NCBI GenBank assembly: GCA_017445115.1
Contig: JAFSUU010000048.1
Location: 6,454 to 70,453 of the forward strand
Origin: Clostridia bacterium
GTDB lineage: Bacteria; Bacillota_A; Clostridia; Oscillospirales; CAG-272
Reading direction: 5' to 3'
DNA length: 64,000 nucleotides
Under the pieces are notes generated by a model. That model had not been told where the DNA came from and ran no database searches. It saw nothing but the letters and a program-made list of their open reading frames with translations. The translations under genes were made by a program, and so were the position numbers. Below are positions 8,402-16,449 of the stretch, piece after piece (the stretch's first letter is position 1; the number at the start of each line of letters is the position of its first letter).

Positions 8402-8809
8402 TTAATGTCCTTTATGTTTTTCTTTTTTCTTTTCCTGTTTGATCGCAAACTGCCGCTCTTTTTCGGCCTCTTTTCGCTCCCGACTGACGGCGCGGCGCGC
8501 GTCCTTTTGCTCCTCCCGCTGGCGCTGCAGCGCCTGCTGGGATTTGGTGCCGACGCCGGTTATGTCCATACACCGGTGCGCCGCGCGCTGCCGCCGTTTC
8601 GGGTTGTCCGCCTTGCGGGTCTGCTCCGCCTTGATCGGGCGGCTGAAAGTCAATTTGCCATAGTGCGACAGCAAAAACGCGTAGAGCTGTGCGTCGGTCG
8701 GCTCGGCGCCGAAGGTCACCTTACATACCGACAGCATCTCATCCTCCTGCCGCTCCCATACCCCCACCCAAAACGGGTCTTCAAAAAAGACGGTCAACCG
8801 GCTTTCCAT
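8402..8809 (-). CDS. yjdF: YjdF family protein (DUF2992)
   Basis: This 135-residue protein starts with the family signature LTVFFEDPFWVGVWER and FGAEPTDAQLYAFLL (about residues 5-50) and ends in a long, highly charged Arg/Lys/Glu helix (about 90-135). The biochemical function is unknown. In many Firmicutes yjdF is controlled by the yjdF riboswitch, which senses azaaromatic compounds, linking the protein to toxic-aromatic responses. Here only 4 nt separate it from the preceding oxidoreductase gene, so no riboswitch can fit and control must come from the operon promoter. GAGGT 8 nt before ATG 8809 supports this start. Confidence 0.85.
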   Translation of the reverse strand: MESRLTVFFEDPFWVGVWERQEDEMLSVCKVTFGAEPTDAQLYAFLLSHYGKLTFSRPIKAEQTRKADNPKRRQRAAHRCMDITGVGTKSQQALQRQREEQKDARRAVSRERKEAEKERQFAIKQEKKKEKHKGH

Positions 8810-8813
8810 CGGG

Positions 8814-9497
8814 TCATACCTCGCCGTTGACGATCGCGGCGTACGTTTCCTCCGGGATCATAGGCGATCCGATCTCCCAAAGAAGCGTGTCGTCGATCGC
8901 CCCCGTTTTGGCATATTGCCGCCCCGCCTGTTTGACCAGTTTGAGGCGCGGCACGGTGACCACCGCCGCTTCGGGCACATTGAACATCGGGCTTTCCGGC
9001 ACGGTGAGGATGGTGTGATCGCACGGGAACATCAGGCGAAACTGCGCCACCGCCGGTTCAAAATTCTGCCGGCTGTTCGGGAACCCGCAGCCGCAGATCA
9101 TCAAGTAGCGCAGATGCGCATAATCCGCCTGCCCGACATGTTCATACCGATCGCCCACCTTTTTCATCGCCATCGAGGAGAGCGGCATGGTGCGGTCGAT
9201 CAGCGCTTTCAAGTGCGCCGGCATGCCGTAGCTATAGAGCGGGAAGTTGAACAGTAAGAGATCGCTTTGCAGGATCTGCTCCAGGATCTCCCGCATATCG
9301 TCATCGTGGATGCAGGTGCCGCCGTTTTGCTTGCAGGCAAAACAGCCGGTGCAGTATGCAATATGCCGGTCGATCACATGGATCGTCTGCACCTCCTGCG
9401 GCGCTATCTCGTTCATCCCTTCGAGAAACGCGCGGGTGATGTGCATCGTGTCGCTTTTGTCCCGCTTGGGACTGCCGTTGAATAGTAAAATTTTCAT
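8814..9497 (-). CDS. NAD(P)H-dependent FMN oxidoreductase, flavodoxin fold
   Basis: The 227 residues belong to the NADPH-dependent FMN reductase / flavodoxin_2 class: the N-terminal FMN phosphate loop LFNGSPKRDKSDTMH (about 5-19), the CTGCFACK cysteine cluster (about 49-56) typical of multimeric flavodoxin WrbA-like proteins of Clostridia, and LLLFNFPLYSYGMPAHLKALID (about 79-100) around the flavin. Likely role: reduction of quinones, nitro- or azo-compounds. Its ATG overlaps the stop of the membrane-protein gene upstream (ATGA), showing translational coupling. Confidence 0.85.
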   Translation of the reverse strand: MKILLFNGSPKRDKSDTMHITRAFLEGMNEIAPQEVQTIHVIDRHIAYCTGCFACKQNGGTCIHDDDMREILEQILQSDLLLFNFPLYSYGMPAHLKALIDRTMPLSSMAMKKVGDRYEHVGQADYAHLRYLMICGCGFPNSRQNFEPAVAQFRLMFPCDHTILTVPESPMFNVPEAAVVTVPRLKLVKQAGRQYAKTGAIDDTLLWEIGSPMIPEETYAAIVNGEV

Positions 9498-10060
9498 TGC
9501 TCGTCCTCGTTTCCCGCGTCGGCTTTTTCCGCGATCTCGGCGCCGTAGGTGAACACAACCGACAGCACCAGATACGCCAACCCGGTCACAAAACTCGTGC
9601 CGAGCTCAACCGATCCCATATCCTGCAGTGAGCCGTACGCCGCCGTCACGATCCCGGTGATCACCGCAATCATCAGCTGACTGCCCGCCGTGACCGCCAC
9701 CGTCACGATGCCGAGCGTGCGCAGCTGCTTCGCGCCGGAGAAGGTGAACGGCGTGCCGTCCAGGAGCTCTTGTTTGAAGTAGTTTTTCGCCATATAGGTC
9801 GTGACGATCTGTCCGAGGCAGGCGATCGCGCCGCCGCAGAGGGCTACATACATCGCCGGGACGCTGACGTCCGCTTGGCTTTCGATCAGCGAGTGCAGCG
9901 TGACGCCGTCGATCTGCAGCGCCTCATTGCCGATCACCAGCGCGAGCAGACCGATCAGGCATCCGGCCGCGCCGATGATGCAGCACACAAACGCAATGGT
10001 GCTGAGGATCTTGCCGATTTTTGCCAGTACTTGAATGATTTTTAACGATTTGGATTGCAT
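9494..10060 (-). CDS. Four-helix membrane protein, DUF2975-like
   Basis: This 188-residue protein has four hydrophobic segments (about 16-45, 66-88, 110-137 and 147-170) and the stretch YFKQELLDGTPFTFSGAKQLRTLG between the second and third, which resembles the DUF2975 pattern of small Firmicutes membrane proteins. No catalytic motif is seen. AGGAGG precedes ATG 10060. It sits between the hydrolase and the oxidoreductase in the TetR-headed operon. Family assignment is from pattern memory and only moderately sure. Confidence 0.65.
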   Translation of the reverse strand: MQSKSLKIIQVLAKIGKILSTIAFVCCIIGAAGCLIGLLALVIGNEALQIDGVTLHSLIESQADVSVPAMYVALCGGAIACLGQIVTTYMAKNYFKQELLDGTPFTFSGAKQLRTLGIVTVAVTAGSQLMIAVITGIVTAAYGSLQDMGSVELGTSFVTGLAYLVLSVVFTYGAEIAEKADAGNEDEQ

Positions 10061-10090
10061 GATAGTTGCCTCCTGATTGGTAAGAATGAT

Positions 10091-10687
10091 TTATAGATGC
10101 TGTTTCACCCAACTGTCCAAAACTTGCATCTGCTCCTCGGTGTGGAACCAGTGCTCGCCGTCCTCCATCACCGTGAGCGTCGCGCCGTGAGCCTTCGCAA
10201 ATGCCTCGATCGTCTCCCGCGGCGTCAGCGTGTCGCGCTCGCCATACAGAATATGCGTCGGTACGCGCCAGTCGATCGGATGAGTGCGCACATAGTCAAG
10301 ATACTCCCACGAGAGTTCCTGCCCTGACGGCGTGACGATCACCCCGCGCTCTTTCAATGCCGCTTCGGTCACGCTCGCCTCCTGCATCATGCGGCCGATC
10401 GGCCGCTCCATATCCACCACCGGCGAGATGAAATAGGCCTTGTCGACCAGCCCCTTCAATCCCGCGTGCATGCTGAAAAATGCGCCGATGCTGTTGGCGA
10501 TCACTATGACCGTCTCAAAGCGGGCTTTCACGTTGGCGATCGCGTCATGGATGGCCGCTCCGACGTCCCACGGCGTATCCCCGCCGTAGGGCAGGCCGAA
10601 CACTTCACAGTCCGGAAAGAGCGGCCGGTAGTGCTCGCTTTCCGCGGTGCTGCCGCCCCTGCCATGGATGTATACGACGGCGGTCAT
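10091..10687 (-). CDS. Alpha/beta hydrolase
   Basis: A compact 198-residue alpha/beta hydrolase: oxyanion region VVYIHGRGGS (4-13), nucleophile elbow IANSIGAFF (Ser about 66; a variant of GxSxG), acid in YGERDTLTP (Asp about 153) and histidine in EDGEHWFH (about 177). Probably an esterase or thioesterase of unknown substrate. AGGAGG precedes ATG 10687. It is the first gene after the regulator, 12 nt downstream, so it is likely a direct target of the TetR repressor. Confidence 0.82.
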   Translation of the reverse strand: MTAVVYIHGRGGSTAESEHYRPLFPDCEVFGLPYGGDTPWDVGAAIHDAIANVKARFETVIVIANSIGAFFSMHAGLKGLVDKAYFISPVVDMERPIGRMMQEASVTEAALKERGVIVTPSGQELSWEYLDYVRTHPIDWRVPTHILYGERDTLTPRETIEAFAKAHGATLTVMEDGEHWFHTEEQMQVLDSWVKQHL

Positions 10688-10699
10688 GCCTTCGCCTCC

Positions 10700-11323
10700 T
10701 TATTTTTTGACCAGTTCCCGGAAGATCGCGTCTTTGTCAAACTCCCCTTTTGCAAGCCCCGGCACTTCCTTATATGCCTTACAGACAGCAAGGCTGACCT
10801 CGGTGCCGATCGTGAGCATCTCCTCTTCGGTGTAGGGACAGTCGTCCGTCACGATCAGCGTCGCAAAGCTGAACGCCGTCAGCCACAAATGGAGAAAATA
10901 TTTGTCCGCCGTCGCCGCGTCCATGTTGTAAATCCGCATGATCGAGGGGCGCACCAGCTCCTGCGAAAACCGCAGCGCCTCGGTCGCGCCGCCGGACACG
11001 CCGCCCGCCTTAGTCAAATAGAGCAGCTTGTACAGCTCCGGCTGCTCGTTGGCAAAGCGAATGTACTGCTGCCACACGCCGAAAAACGGGATCGGCTGCG
11101 CAAGTCCCCGCTCGAGATACTCCCGATAACGTTCCATCACCCGATCATACACGGCAGCTTTGAGCTCCTCCATCGTGTCGAACCAGGTGAAGATCGGGCG
11201 GGTGGATACCGCCAGTGCCGCCGCTACCTCACGGGCGGTCAGCGCCTCCATCCCCTTTTCACTTGCCACGGCGACCGCCGCGTCCACGATTTCGTCTTTT
11301 TGAAATTTCACCCTCGGAGGCAT
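10700..11323 (-). CDS. TetR/AcrR family regulator, first gene of the operon
   Basis: This 207-residue protein has an N-terminal TetR helix-turn-helix (REVAAALAVSTRPIFTWFDT, about 26-45) and an all-helical ligand domain. The frame is open to 11416, but that extension runs through the promoter; AGGAGG 6 nt before ATG 11323 and the start MPPRVKFQKDEIVDAA fit the family. Its promoter carries two abutting palindromes, so autorepression relieved by a small ligand is the probable control of the whole operon (regulator to acetyltransferase, 7105-11323). Confidence 0.88.
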   Translation of the reverse strand: MPPRVKFQKDEIVDAAVAVASEKGMEALTAREVAAALAVSTRPIFTWFDTMEELKAAVYDRVMERYREYLERGLAQPIPFFGVWQQYIRFANEQPELYKLLYLTKAGGVSGGATEALRFSQELVRPSIMRIYNMDAATADKYFLHLWLTAFSFATLIVTDDCPYTEEEMLTIGTEVSLAVCKAYKEVPGLAKGEFDKDAIFRELVKK

Positions 11324-11348
11324 AGACGCCCTCCTCTTGATTTTTATG

Positions 11349-11404
11349 TGCAACATATGTTGCATAACAATTGTTATTATACGCACCTTTTGCCGGTTTG
11401 TCAA
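11349..11404 (-). promoter_or_regulatory. Operon promoter with two palindromic TetR operators
   Basis: On the minus strand TTGACA (11404-11399), a 17-nt spacer and TATAAT (11381-11376) form a consensus promoter. Immediately downstream, ATAACAATTGTTAT (11364-11377, perfect 14-bp palindrome overlapping the -10) abuts TGCAACATATGTTGCA (11349-11364, perfect 16-bp palindrome over the start region). This placement is what an autoregulating TetR repressor uses. Confidence 0.85.
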
Positions 11405-11502
11405 TCTCTTTTTCAACTATTTTTCAAAAATAAGCGGCGTCCGCTTTGCCGCGATCAAAAAATGGAAAAATGAAAAAAGCGGCATTTCGCGCCGTGAATA
11501 CC

Positions 11503-11531
11503 TTGAAAGAGAGAAAAGATTATGGTATATT
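11503..11531 (+). promoter_or_regulatory. Possible plus-strand promoter in a gene-free stretch
   Basis: TTGAAA (11503-11508), a 17-nt spacer and TATATT (11526-11531) point into gene-free sequence that ends at the hairpin 11636-11666. The 11417-11753 stretch otherwise contains only low-complexity AT sequence and a small hairpin CCGTAAA/TTTACGG near 11581-11596. Confidence 0.3.
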
Positions 11532-11624
11532 AAATTGCATATTTTTTATATATGGGAGCTACGGTTATTACTCTATATTCCCGTAAAGATTTACGGCGCC
11601 ATACCCTTTTTCAACGTGATCCAA

Positions 11625-11672
11625 AACAAAAAAGTCCCCGCAGCGCGTATCTCGCACGCTGCGGGGCCCTTT
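11625..11672. terminator. Bidirectional terminator-like hairpin after the lipoprotein gene
   Basis: CCCCGCAGC (11636-11644) pairs with GCTGCGGGG (11658-11666). AACAAAAAAG precedes it, giving a U-run for the minus-strand lipoprotein gene that ends at 11754, and CCCTTTTATATTTT follows it on the plus strand. Confidence 0.7.
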
Positions 11673-11753
11673 TATATTTTATTGCTTAAGCAGACAGCGC
11701 TCTAATCGTCAGCATCACGCTGCAGCATATCGTCTTGCAGCGCGTCCGTTTCA

Positions 11754-12296
11754 TCAGGAGACCTTCGTAAACCTCACAACTTCATTTCCGCTGTCATCCA
11801 ATTGTATGAGCGTCTTGCCGTTTACCTTAAAATATAACATGTCGCCGTCGGAAGCCATTATCAAATTATCCTCGAAGCTTTCATACGTCCCGGCATAATT
11901 ATATTTTGAACTCTGCAGGGCATCCTGCAGCGCCGCTTCGATGAGGCGGTCGGTGAACAGCGAGATGTCATAATTCATAAAGAATCCGAGAACGGTCGAC
12001 AACGAACTCGAGAGAGACTCTTTCAATTTATCGGTGTTCATGACGTATGTAAACGTGCCGTCTTCACAAAACTCCGCATCGATCTCGAACATAATATTGC
12101 CCGCCAGCATGGACATCAGCGCTTTGTCCTCGTCCGACATGGAACCGCTGACATCGTTTAGCTTGATTTCGGCATGCCACGCCCCTACTTCCGGGCCGAT
12201 CACTTTCTCTTCTTTGAATAGATCGCATCCGGAAAACAGCGCGGCAGCAAACAGGACAGCCAGCATCAGAACACCAAGCTTTTTCAGTCGCATCAT
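11754..12296 (-). CDS. Predicted lipoprotein of unknown function
   Basis: A 180-residue protein with a type II signal peptide: basic start MMRLKK, hydrophobic core, lipobox LFSGC (Cys about 24). The mature part has no family I recognise; it is rich in Asp/Ser and contains a repeated hydrophobic-polar pattern, and ends with short beta-like strands (FKVNGKTLIQLDDSGNEVVRF). Two adjacent ATG codons follow AGAGGAG; the first is used. It is probably transcribed alone and ends at the hairpin near 11650. Related small lipoproteins with acidic linkers occur elsewhere in the window, but similarity to this one is not obvious. Confidence 0.7.
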   Translation of the reverse strand: MMRLKKLGVLMLAVLFAAALFSGCDLFKEEKVIGPEVGAWHAEIKLNDVSGSMSDEDKALMSMLAGNIMFEIDAEFCEDGTFTYVMNTDKLKESLSSSLSTVLGFFMNYDISLFTDRLIEAALQDALQSSKYNYAGTYESFEDNLIMASDGDMLYFKVNGKTLIQLDDSGNEVVRFTKVS

Positions 12297-12497
12297 GGTC
12301 CGTCTCCTCTTTTTTGCATTTCTTTTTTGTCATAAAGAGCCGAGATCCCGCACAGCTTTTTGAACAAATTCCGACAAATGCGGACAGCCGCATCCTTCAT
12401 TCGACTCTTCTCGACTTGCATTGTAACACGCCCCGCTGCTGTTGTCAATATGTGCAACAAGTAAACGCGACGCCAATGTCTTTATGCAAACGTGCAC

Positions 12498-12526
12498 TTG
12501 ACAAACCCCGTTATTTGAGATAGACT
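12498..12526 (+). promoter_or_regulatory. Promoter of a broken tRNA-Arg gene
   Basis: TTGACA (12498-12503), 17 nt, TAGACT (12521-12526), placed 33 nt before the 5' fragment of a tRNA-Arg. The rest of 12297-12560 upstream shows no gene. Confidence 0.65.
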
Positions 12527-12559
12527 GAAAAAGCGCCAACGCGCGACAATATGCCATAT

Positions 12560-12600
12560 GCCCACGTAGCTCAGTTGGATAGAGCGGCCGCCTCCTAAGG
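12560..12600 (+). pseudogene. 5' half of a tRNA-Arg(CCT), truncated after the anticodon loop
   Basis: This stretch matches the first 41 nt of the intact tRNA-Arg at 12768 with three or four differences (acceptor GCCCACG, identical D-arm, anticodon loop CTCCTAA). After the loop the sequence diverges completely and no 3' partner for the acceptor stem is found nearby. It still has a promoter upstream. It is best read as the chromosomal side of an old integration event that crossed over at the anticodon loop. Confidence 0.7.
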
Positions 12601-12700
12601 TGTGGCTCTATCTTGTCGGGACATAAGGATTCGCGAGGAAAGCCGCGAAAAAGCGAGAAAACGCGAGCAAATTCTTTGGCGCGTCACCGCCTTTGTGAAA

Positions 12701-12722
12701 TTGGCGCCCGATTTGGCACCCT
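12701..12722 (+). repeat. 22-nt direct repeat, copy 1 (integration-associated)
   Basis: This 22-nt motif starts TTGGCGCCCGATT and is found again at 17619-17640 with a single change. Inside it, TTGGC-CCC is itself repeated with 12-nt spacing. Both copies lie shortly upstream of tRNA-Arg 3' sequence, suggesting integrase arm-type sites or the 3' end of lost integrase genes. Confidence 0.6.
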
Positions 12723-12767
12723 CGTTTTTAACATGTAAAGCGGTGAGCGTGAAATACAATTCAATAT

Positions 12768-12841
12768 GTCCCCGTAGCTCAGTTGGATAGAGCGGTCGCC
12801 TCCTAAGCGACAGGCCGTTGGTTCGAATCCAATCGGGGACG
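12768..12841 (+). tRNA. tRNA-Arg, anticodon CCT
   Basis: The full cloverleaf is visible: acceptor GTCCCCG/CGGGGAC, D-arm GCTC/GAGC, anticodon stem GTCGC/GCGAC with loop CTCCTAA (anticodon CCT, reading AGG), T-arm with TTCGAAT loop, discriminator G and encoded CCA (12842-12844). A terminator follows directly. A spurious minus-strand ORF with the typical DWIRTNGLSLRRRPLYPTEL tRNA-antisense translation covers it. Confidence 0.95.
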
Positions 12842-12844
12842 CCA

Positions 12845-12881
12845 AAACGACCGGATTCCACTATGGTTTCCGGTCGTTTTT
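12845..12881 (+). terminator. Terminator of the tRNA-Arg gene
   Basis: Arms AAACGACCGGA (12845-12855) and TCCGGTCGTTT (12869-12879) are followed by TTA; it sits right after the CCA end. Confidence 0.85.
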
Positions 12882-13043
12882 ATTATACAAATCCGCCATT
12901 TTGCTGTCAACAGACTTCCCGAAAGATTTACAAATACCTGCTGAAAGACGTCCGAAAGATCGATGAAAAGATTGCCTCTCCGGTGCAATAGCTTGTCAGC
13001 TGGTATTTGAAATGATCTGCCGTAGGGTTTTTTGATCAAGCCC

Positions 13044-16000
13044 TCATGCCGCGGTCTGGAGTTCCTCCGCGTTCAGACAGAAGCCGCGGGGTCTGGTATC
13101 CACGGAGATCAGACCCTCGTTGTCCCGGGCCTCCCGACGCACGAGCTCGATGATCGTAAGATTGTCGATGGGCGCCTCGGCCTCCGGAATGATCGGCTCC
13201 TTACCGAGAAAAACGCTGCCCTCTAGCGTGGCGTTGTAGTTGGAGGTGACAATGCGGTAAAGTGTTTTTGTGTCGTGGATGTCTACCTTGGTGCCGTCGT
13301 CGAGCGTGATGCTGACGATCTCAATTTCCGGCGCATCTTTTGTGCCGTGGTTGACGTACTCGTAGGTCAGGCCGCTCACCTGATCGCCGTAGTCGGTGTT
13401 GATGAAGCCGTTAAGCAGCTGCTGCGCGATCTCCGCGCCGCTGAGCTCGTAGATCAGCCAGGTGTTGTTGAACGGGGCGAGGGAATACACGTCGCCCACA
13501 GTGAAAACCAGCCGAGTCTCGTCCTCCGGGATCGTGATGCTGGCGCGTACGCCCTTCATGTTGAAGAAGGCGGCTACTGCGCCGTCGGACTCTGCCGAAC
13601 GCAGCATCAATGTTGTAATCCAGTTGCCGCCGCTGGTCTCGCGCTCGCCGACATAGCCCTTCTTCTCGATTGGCGATTCAATGTATCCCAGAACTTCGCT
13701 CATCTCATCGCTAATCTCGTTCCATGCTGCATGAGAGAGTGCAAGGACTGCTTCGTCGAGCACCCCGGCATTTTCCGGTGTATCGTAGAGTCTCTCCTTT
13801 TTATCTGTGATCGGGGTGTACATCGGAGCTTCCACACGCACGGTGCCGTCCTTGCCGATCACGAGCACGGCAGAAGCATAGCCCTGTGCACTGGCATTGG
13901 CCTGGATATACGGCACGCCGCTCCCGGCCACGCCGTAAATGCCGTTATGTAAATGGCCGCCTGCCACCAGATCCACGTACTCCGGATTCAATGCCTCCGC
14001 CACAGTCACGGGCGTACAGTGGCACAGGACGACGGTGGCGTCCGGCTTCTCGGTCTCGTTGATCTCCTTAATTCGGGCCGCGAAGGCGCTCAGATCGGCA
14101 TCAATATCGTAGGGCGCAATCATGTCCGCCATAATGGTCATGGTGTAGTCGTCGATATAGCCTATCACCGCGATGCGCACACCGGCCTTTTCAACGATTA
14201 CGTAGTCCCGCGTGAAGCCGACGCGGTCCTCCGTCCCGGCGTAATACAGATTGGAAGCCAGGATGGGGATGTCCGGATCACCGCGGTAATCGCCCAACTC
14301 ATAGGCGGGTATAGTCCCATCGGGATCCGCACAGTATGCGCTCACGCCCCAGTCGAACTCATGGTTGCCGAGCGTCACGGCGTCATAGTCCATCAAGTCG
14401 AAGGCCGCACGCATCGCTGCGCCGAGCGTCATATTTGACACCGGCATACCCTGATAGATGTCGCCGCCATCGATCAGCAGCACGTCGTCATAGTTGTCGG
14501 AGGTCCTCGCCTCGTTCACAATCCTCGCGATATATGCCAGACGGTACTGGAAGCTATTCTCGTCCCCGCTGGAGGTATCCAGCAGGTAGCCGTGGATATC
14601 GCTGGTCTCGAACACGGCGATCCGGGTCTCCTCGGCACTTTCCACGATCGTGATGCGTCCCTGTCCGTAGCGATCGGCGTACTCTTCGCCGATCACGCCG
14701 CCGAGAGAATCGACAATATAGTCGATCAGCAGCTGGTTGTCCAGCTTTACGCAGTCCTGCAGCATCGGTGCGCCGTCGAACATGGTATATCCGTCGCCGT
14801 TCTTGAGAAGCATAAAGTCATGGCTGGCCAGAGTGTAGGTATTGTCGGGATTGATCGGCGCGCCGCCTACCCGCACGTTCTGTACGCGGCGTGCGCCCAC
14901 GATGCCCTGGAACTGTCCGAGATCGTTTGCCACGCAGGGAGATTCGATATAAGTGTGGATCTCATAACTCAATCCGGAGACTTGCAGAAAACCGCCGTTC
15001 TCGTCAGGGAGGGCGTGCGCGCCCCATTCAAGTGCGTCCAGGATCTGCTGGCCCGTCACCTCGATCACGCACATGGAGTCTCCGGTCGGGAAGACGCTGA
15101 GGAGATTGCCGAACGTGATGTCGCCGGCTTTGATATTGGTACGTATGCCACCGCCGTTGACAAAGGCGATATCCGCGCCTGACTGGTCACGGTAGGCGTC
15201 CGCGCACAGATCGCCGAGGTTCGTCTCCGTCCGGCGGATCATTCGCATCGGCTTGCCCTTGTCGTCCAGTATATCGGGATCTCGCACAATGAGCTCCACG
15301 GTAGTCGCAGCCACGACCTCGTCCAGCTTTTCGTTCAGCTTGTCGGTGGCCTCCGCGATGGCTCGGCTCATGTCGTTATTCAGACCCAGTAGTTCCGGTG
15401 CCGCCACTTTGTTATTCCATGTATATAGTCCGGTGCTGATTTCTCCGTCTGCCGCGATGCGGCACCACCCAATGCCTTCCAGCTTGGTTCCGCAGGCGGA
15501 GCGAGGCACCTCTTTCCCCTCAGCGTTCTTAACCTTCACCTGCTTGGTGTCGTGGCTGTGTCCGTCCAGAAACACGTCGATCCGGGAGGTGTGTGAGATA
15601 ACGTCGTCATAGTTCCACGGATGGCCGGTCTCCTTCTCGCCGAGATGTGCCATCACGACGACGTGGTCCGCGCCCTCCGCCCGGGCGGCGTCCGCCGCGG
15701 TTTGCACGGCGTTATAGACGCTCTCTCCGGTCGCGTCCTCCAGAAAGCTGTATACATACTCTCCGGCTTCGTTCTTGAAGTTGGACGGGGCGGAACTGGT
15801 CATCGTCTTCGGTGTCGTCATGCCGACAAAGGCAATCTTTTTCCCCGCGAGCTCGCGGATGACATAGGGCTTGAAAACAAGCTCATCATTATACGTGAAG
15901 TTGCAGCTGATATAGTCAAAGTCCGCCTTCTTCGTCAGAGACATAAACCGTTCCATCCCATAATCAAACTCGTGGTTGCCGGGGATGGCGACACTGTAAC

Positions 16001-16295
16001 CCATCATGTTCATCAGATTGATGATGGTTTCCCCCTTGGTGACGGTGCCGATGGGCTCGCCTCTGATGCTGTCTCCGTTGTCAACAAGAATGACCTCATT
16101 GCCTTCCGACAGCAGATACTCCCGCACCTGCTGCAGACCTGCGTAGCCAAAGCCCTGGTCGATGCCGCAGTGGACATCGCTGGTGTAGAGGATCACGATA
16201 TCTCCGTTCTTCTCGGCGACCGTTTTTGACGCTCCGCAGCCTGTCGCCGCAAGCAGCATTACAACAATCAACAGAACAGCCATCCATTTTTTCAT
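13044..16295 (-). CDS. Lipoprotein with two tandem 5'-nucleotidase / metallophosphatase units
   Basis: A 1083-residue exported protein: lipobox LAATGC (Cys 20), then a first UshA-type metallophosphatase with SDVHCG (39-44), DNGD (72-75), GNHEFDYG (106-113), AHLGE and DGHSHD (244-249), its C-terminal nucleotidase domain (RTETNLGDLCADAYRD about 355-370, NGGGIR 380-385), and from about residue 558 a second unit with SDIHG, DGGD, GNHEFDWG and GGHLHNG, again with a C-terminal domain ending near 1075. Both metal sites look complete. Likely role: surface hydrolysis of nucleotides to salvage nucleosides and phosphate. Single-unit enzymes are about 550 residues, so this is a duplication and fusion. 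GGAGG precedes ATG 16295. It lies in the tRNA-Arg bounded segment. Confidence 0.88.
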   Translation of the reverse strand: MKKWMAVLLIVVMLLAATGCGASKTVAEKNGDIVILYTSDVHCGIDQGFGYAGLQQVREYLLSEGNEVILVDNGDSIRGEPIGTVTKGETIINLMNMMGYSVAIPGNHEFDYGMERFMSLTKKADFDYISCNFTYNDELVFKPYVIRELAGKKIAFVGMTTPKTMTSSAPSNFKNEAGEYVYSFLEDATGESVYNAVQTAADAARAEGADHVVVMAHLGEKETGHPWNYDDVISHTSRIDVFLDGHSHDTKQVKVKNAEGKEVPRSACGTKLEGIGWCRIAADGEISTGLYTWNNKVAAPELLGLNNDMSRAIAEATDKLNEKLDEVVAATTVELIVRDPDILDDKGKPMRMIRRTETNLGDLCADAYRDQSGADIAFVNGGGIRTNIKAGDITFGNLLSVFPTGDSMCVIEVTGQQILDALEWGAHALPDENGGFLQVSGLSYEIHTYIESPCVANDLGQFQGIVGARRVQNVRVGGAPINPDNTYTLASHDFMLLKNGDGYTMFDGAPMLQDCVKLDNQLLIDYIVDSLGGVIGEEYADRYGQGRITIVESAEETRIAVFETSDIHGYLLDTSSGDENSFQYRLAYIARIVNEARTSDNYDDVLLIDGGDIYQGMPVSNMTLGAAMRAAFDLMDYDAVTLGNHEFDWGVSAYCADPDGTIPAYELGDYRGDPDIPILASNLYYAGTEDRVGFTRDYVIVEKAGVRIAVIGYIDDYTMTIMADMIAPYDIDADLSAFAARIKEINETEKPDATVVLCHCTPVTVAEALNPEYVDLVAGGHLHNGIYGVAGSGVPYIQANASAQGYASAVLVIGKDGTVRVEAPMYTPITDKKERLYDTPENAGVLDEAVLALSHAAWNEISDEMSEVLGYIESPIEKKGYVGERETSGGNWITTLMLRSAESDGAVAAFFNMKGVRASITIPEDETRLVFTVGDVYSLAPFNNTWLIYELSGAEIAQQLLNGFINTDYGDQVSGLTYEYVNHGTKDAPEIEIVSITLDDGTKVDIHDTKTLYRIVTSNYNATLEGSVFLGKEPIIPEAEAPIDNLTIIELVRREARDNEGLISVDTRPRGFCLNAEELQTAA

Positions 16296-16344
16296 TTTCT
16301 GTTTTCCTCCAGTTTTTCTGTTGTTTTTACAGTATGTTTCCGAA

Positions 16345-16371
16345 CCGCCCGGCGTTTTGCAAGCCGGACGG
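16345..16371. other. Hairpin upstream of the 5'-nucleotidase gene
   Basis: CCGCCCGGC and GCCGGACGG pair with one mismatch around a 9-nt loop. It lies between the Fic gene's end and the nucleotidase start, with no clear T-run. No convincing promoter was found in 16296-16449. Confidence 0.35.
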
Positions 16372-16449
16372 ACAGGACGATTAGTGTGATGCTGAAAAGG
16401 TACTGTGAATATAAATAAAGTCGTCAGTTTGTGCGTTTTCTAAAACAAC

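Noticed and set aside
8810..8813. Possible yjdF riboswitch ahead of the YjdF gene
   Set aside because: Only 4 nt separate it from the preceding gene, and the operon promoter leader (11324-11370) is too short for the riboswitch.
11337..11705. 122-codon plus-strand ORF in the TetR promoter region
   Set aside because: It starts within the operator palindromes, has no ribosome site and consists of low-complexity codons.
12595..12861. 88-residue minus-strand ORF containing DWIRTNGLSLRRRPLYPTEL
   Set aside because: This is the known false translation of a tRNA-Arg antisense strand; the tRNA is real.
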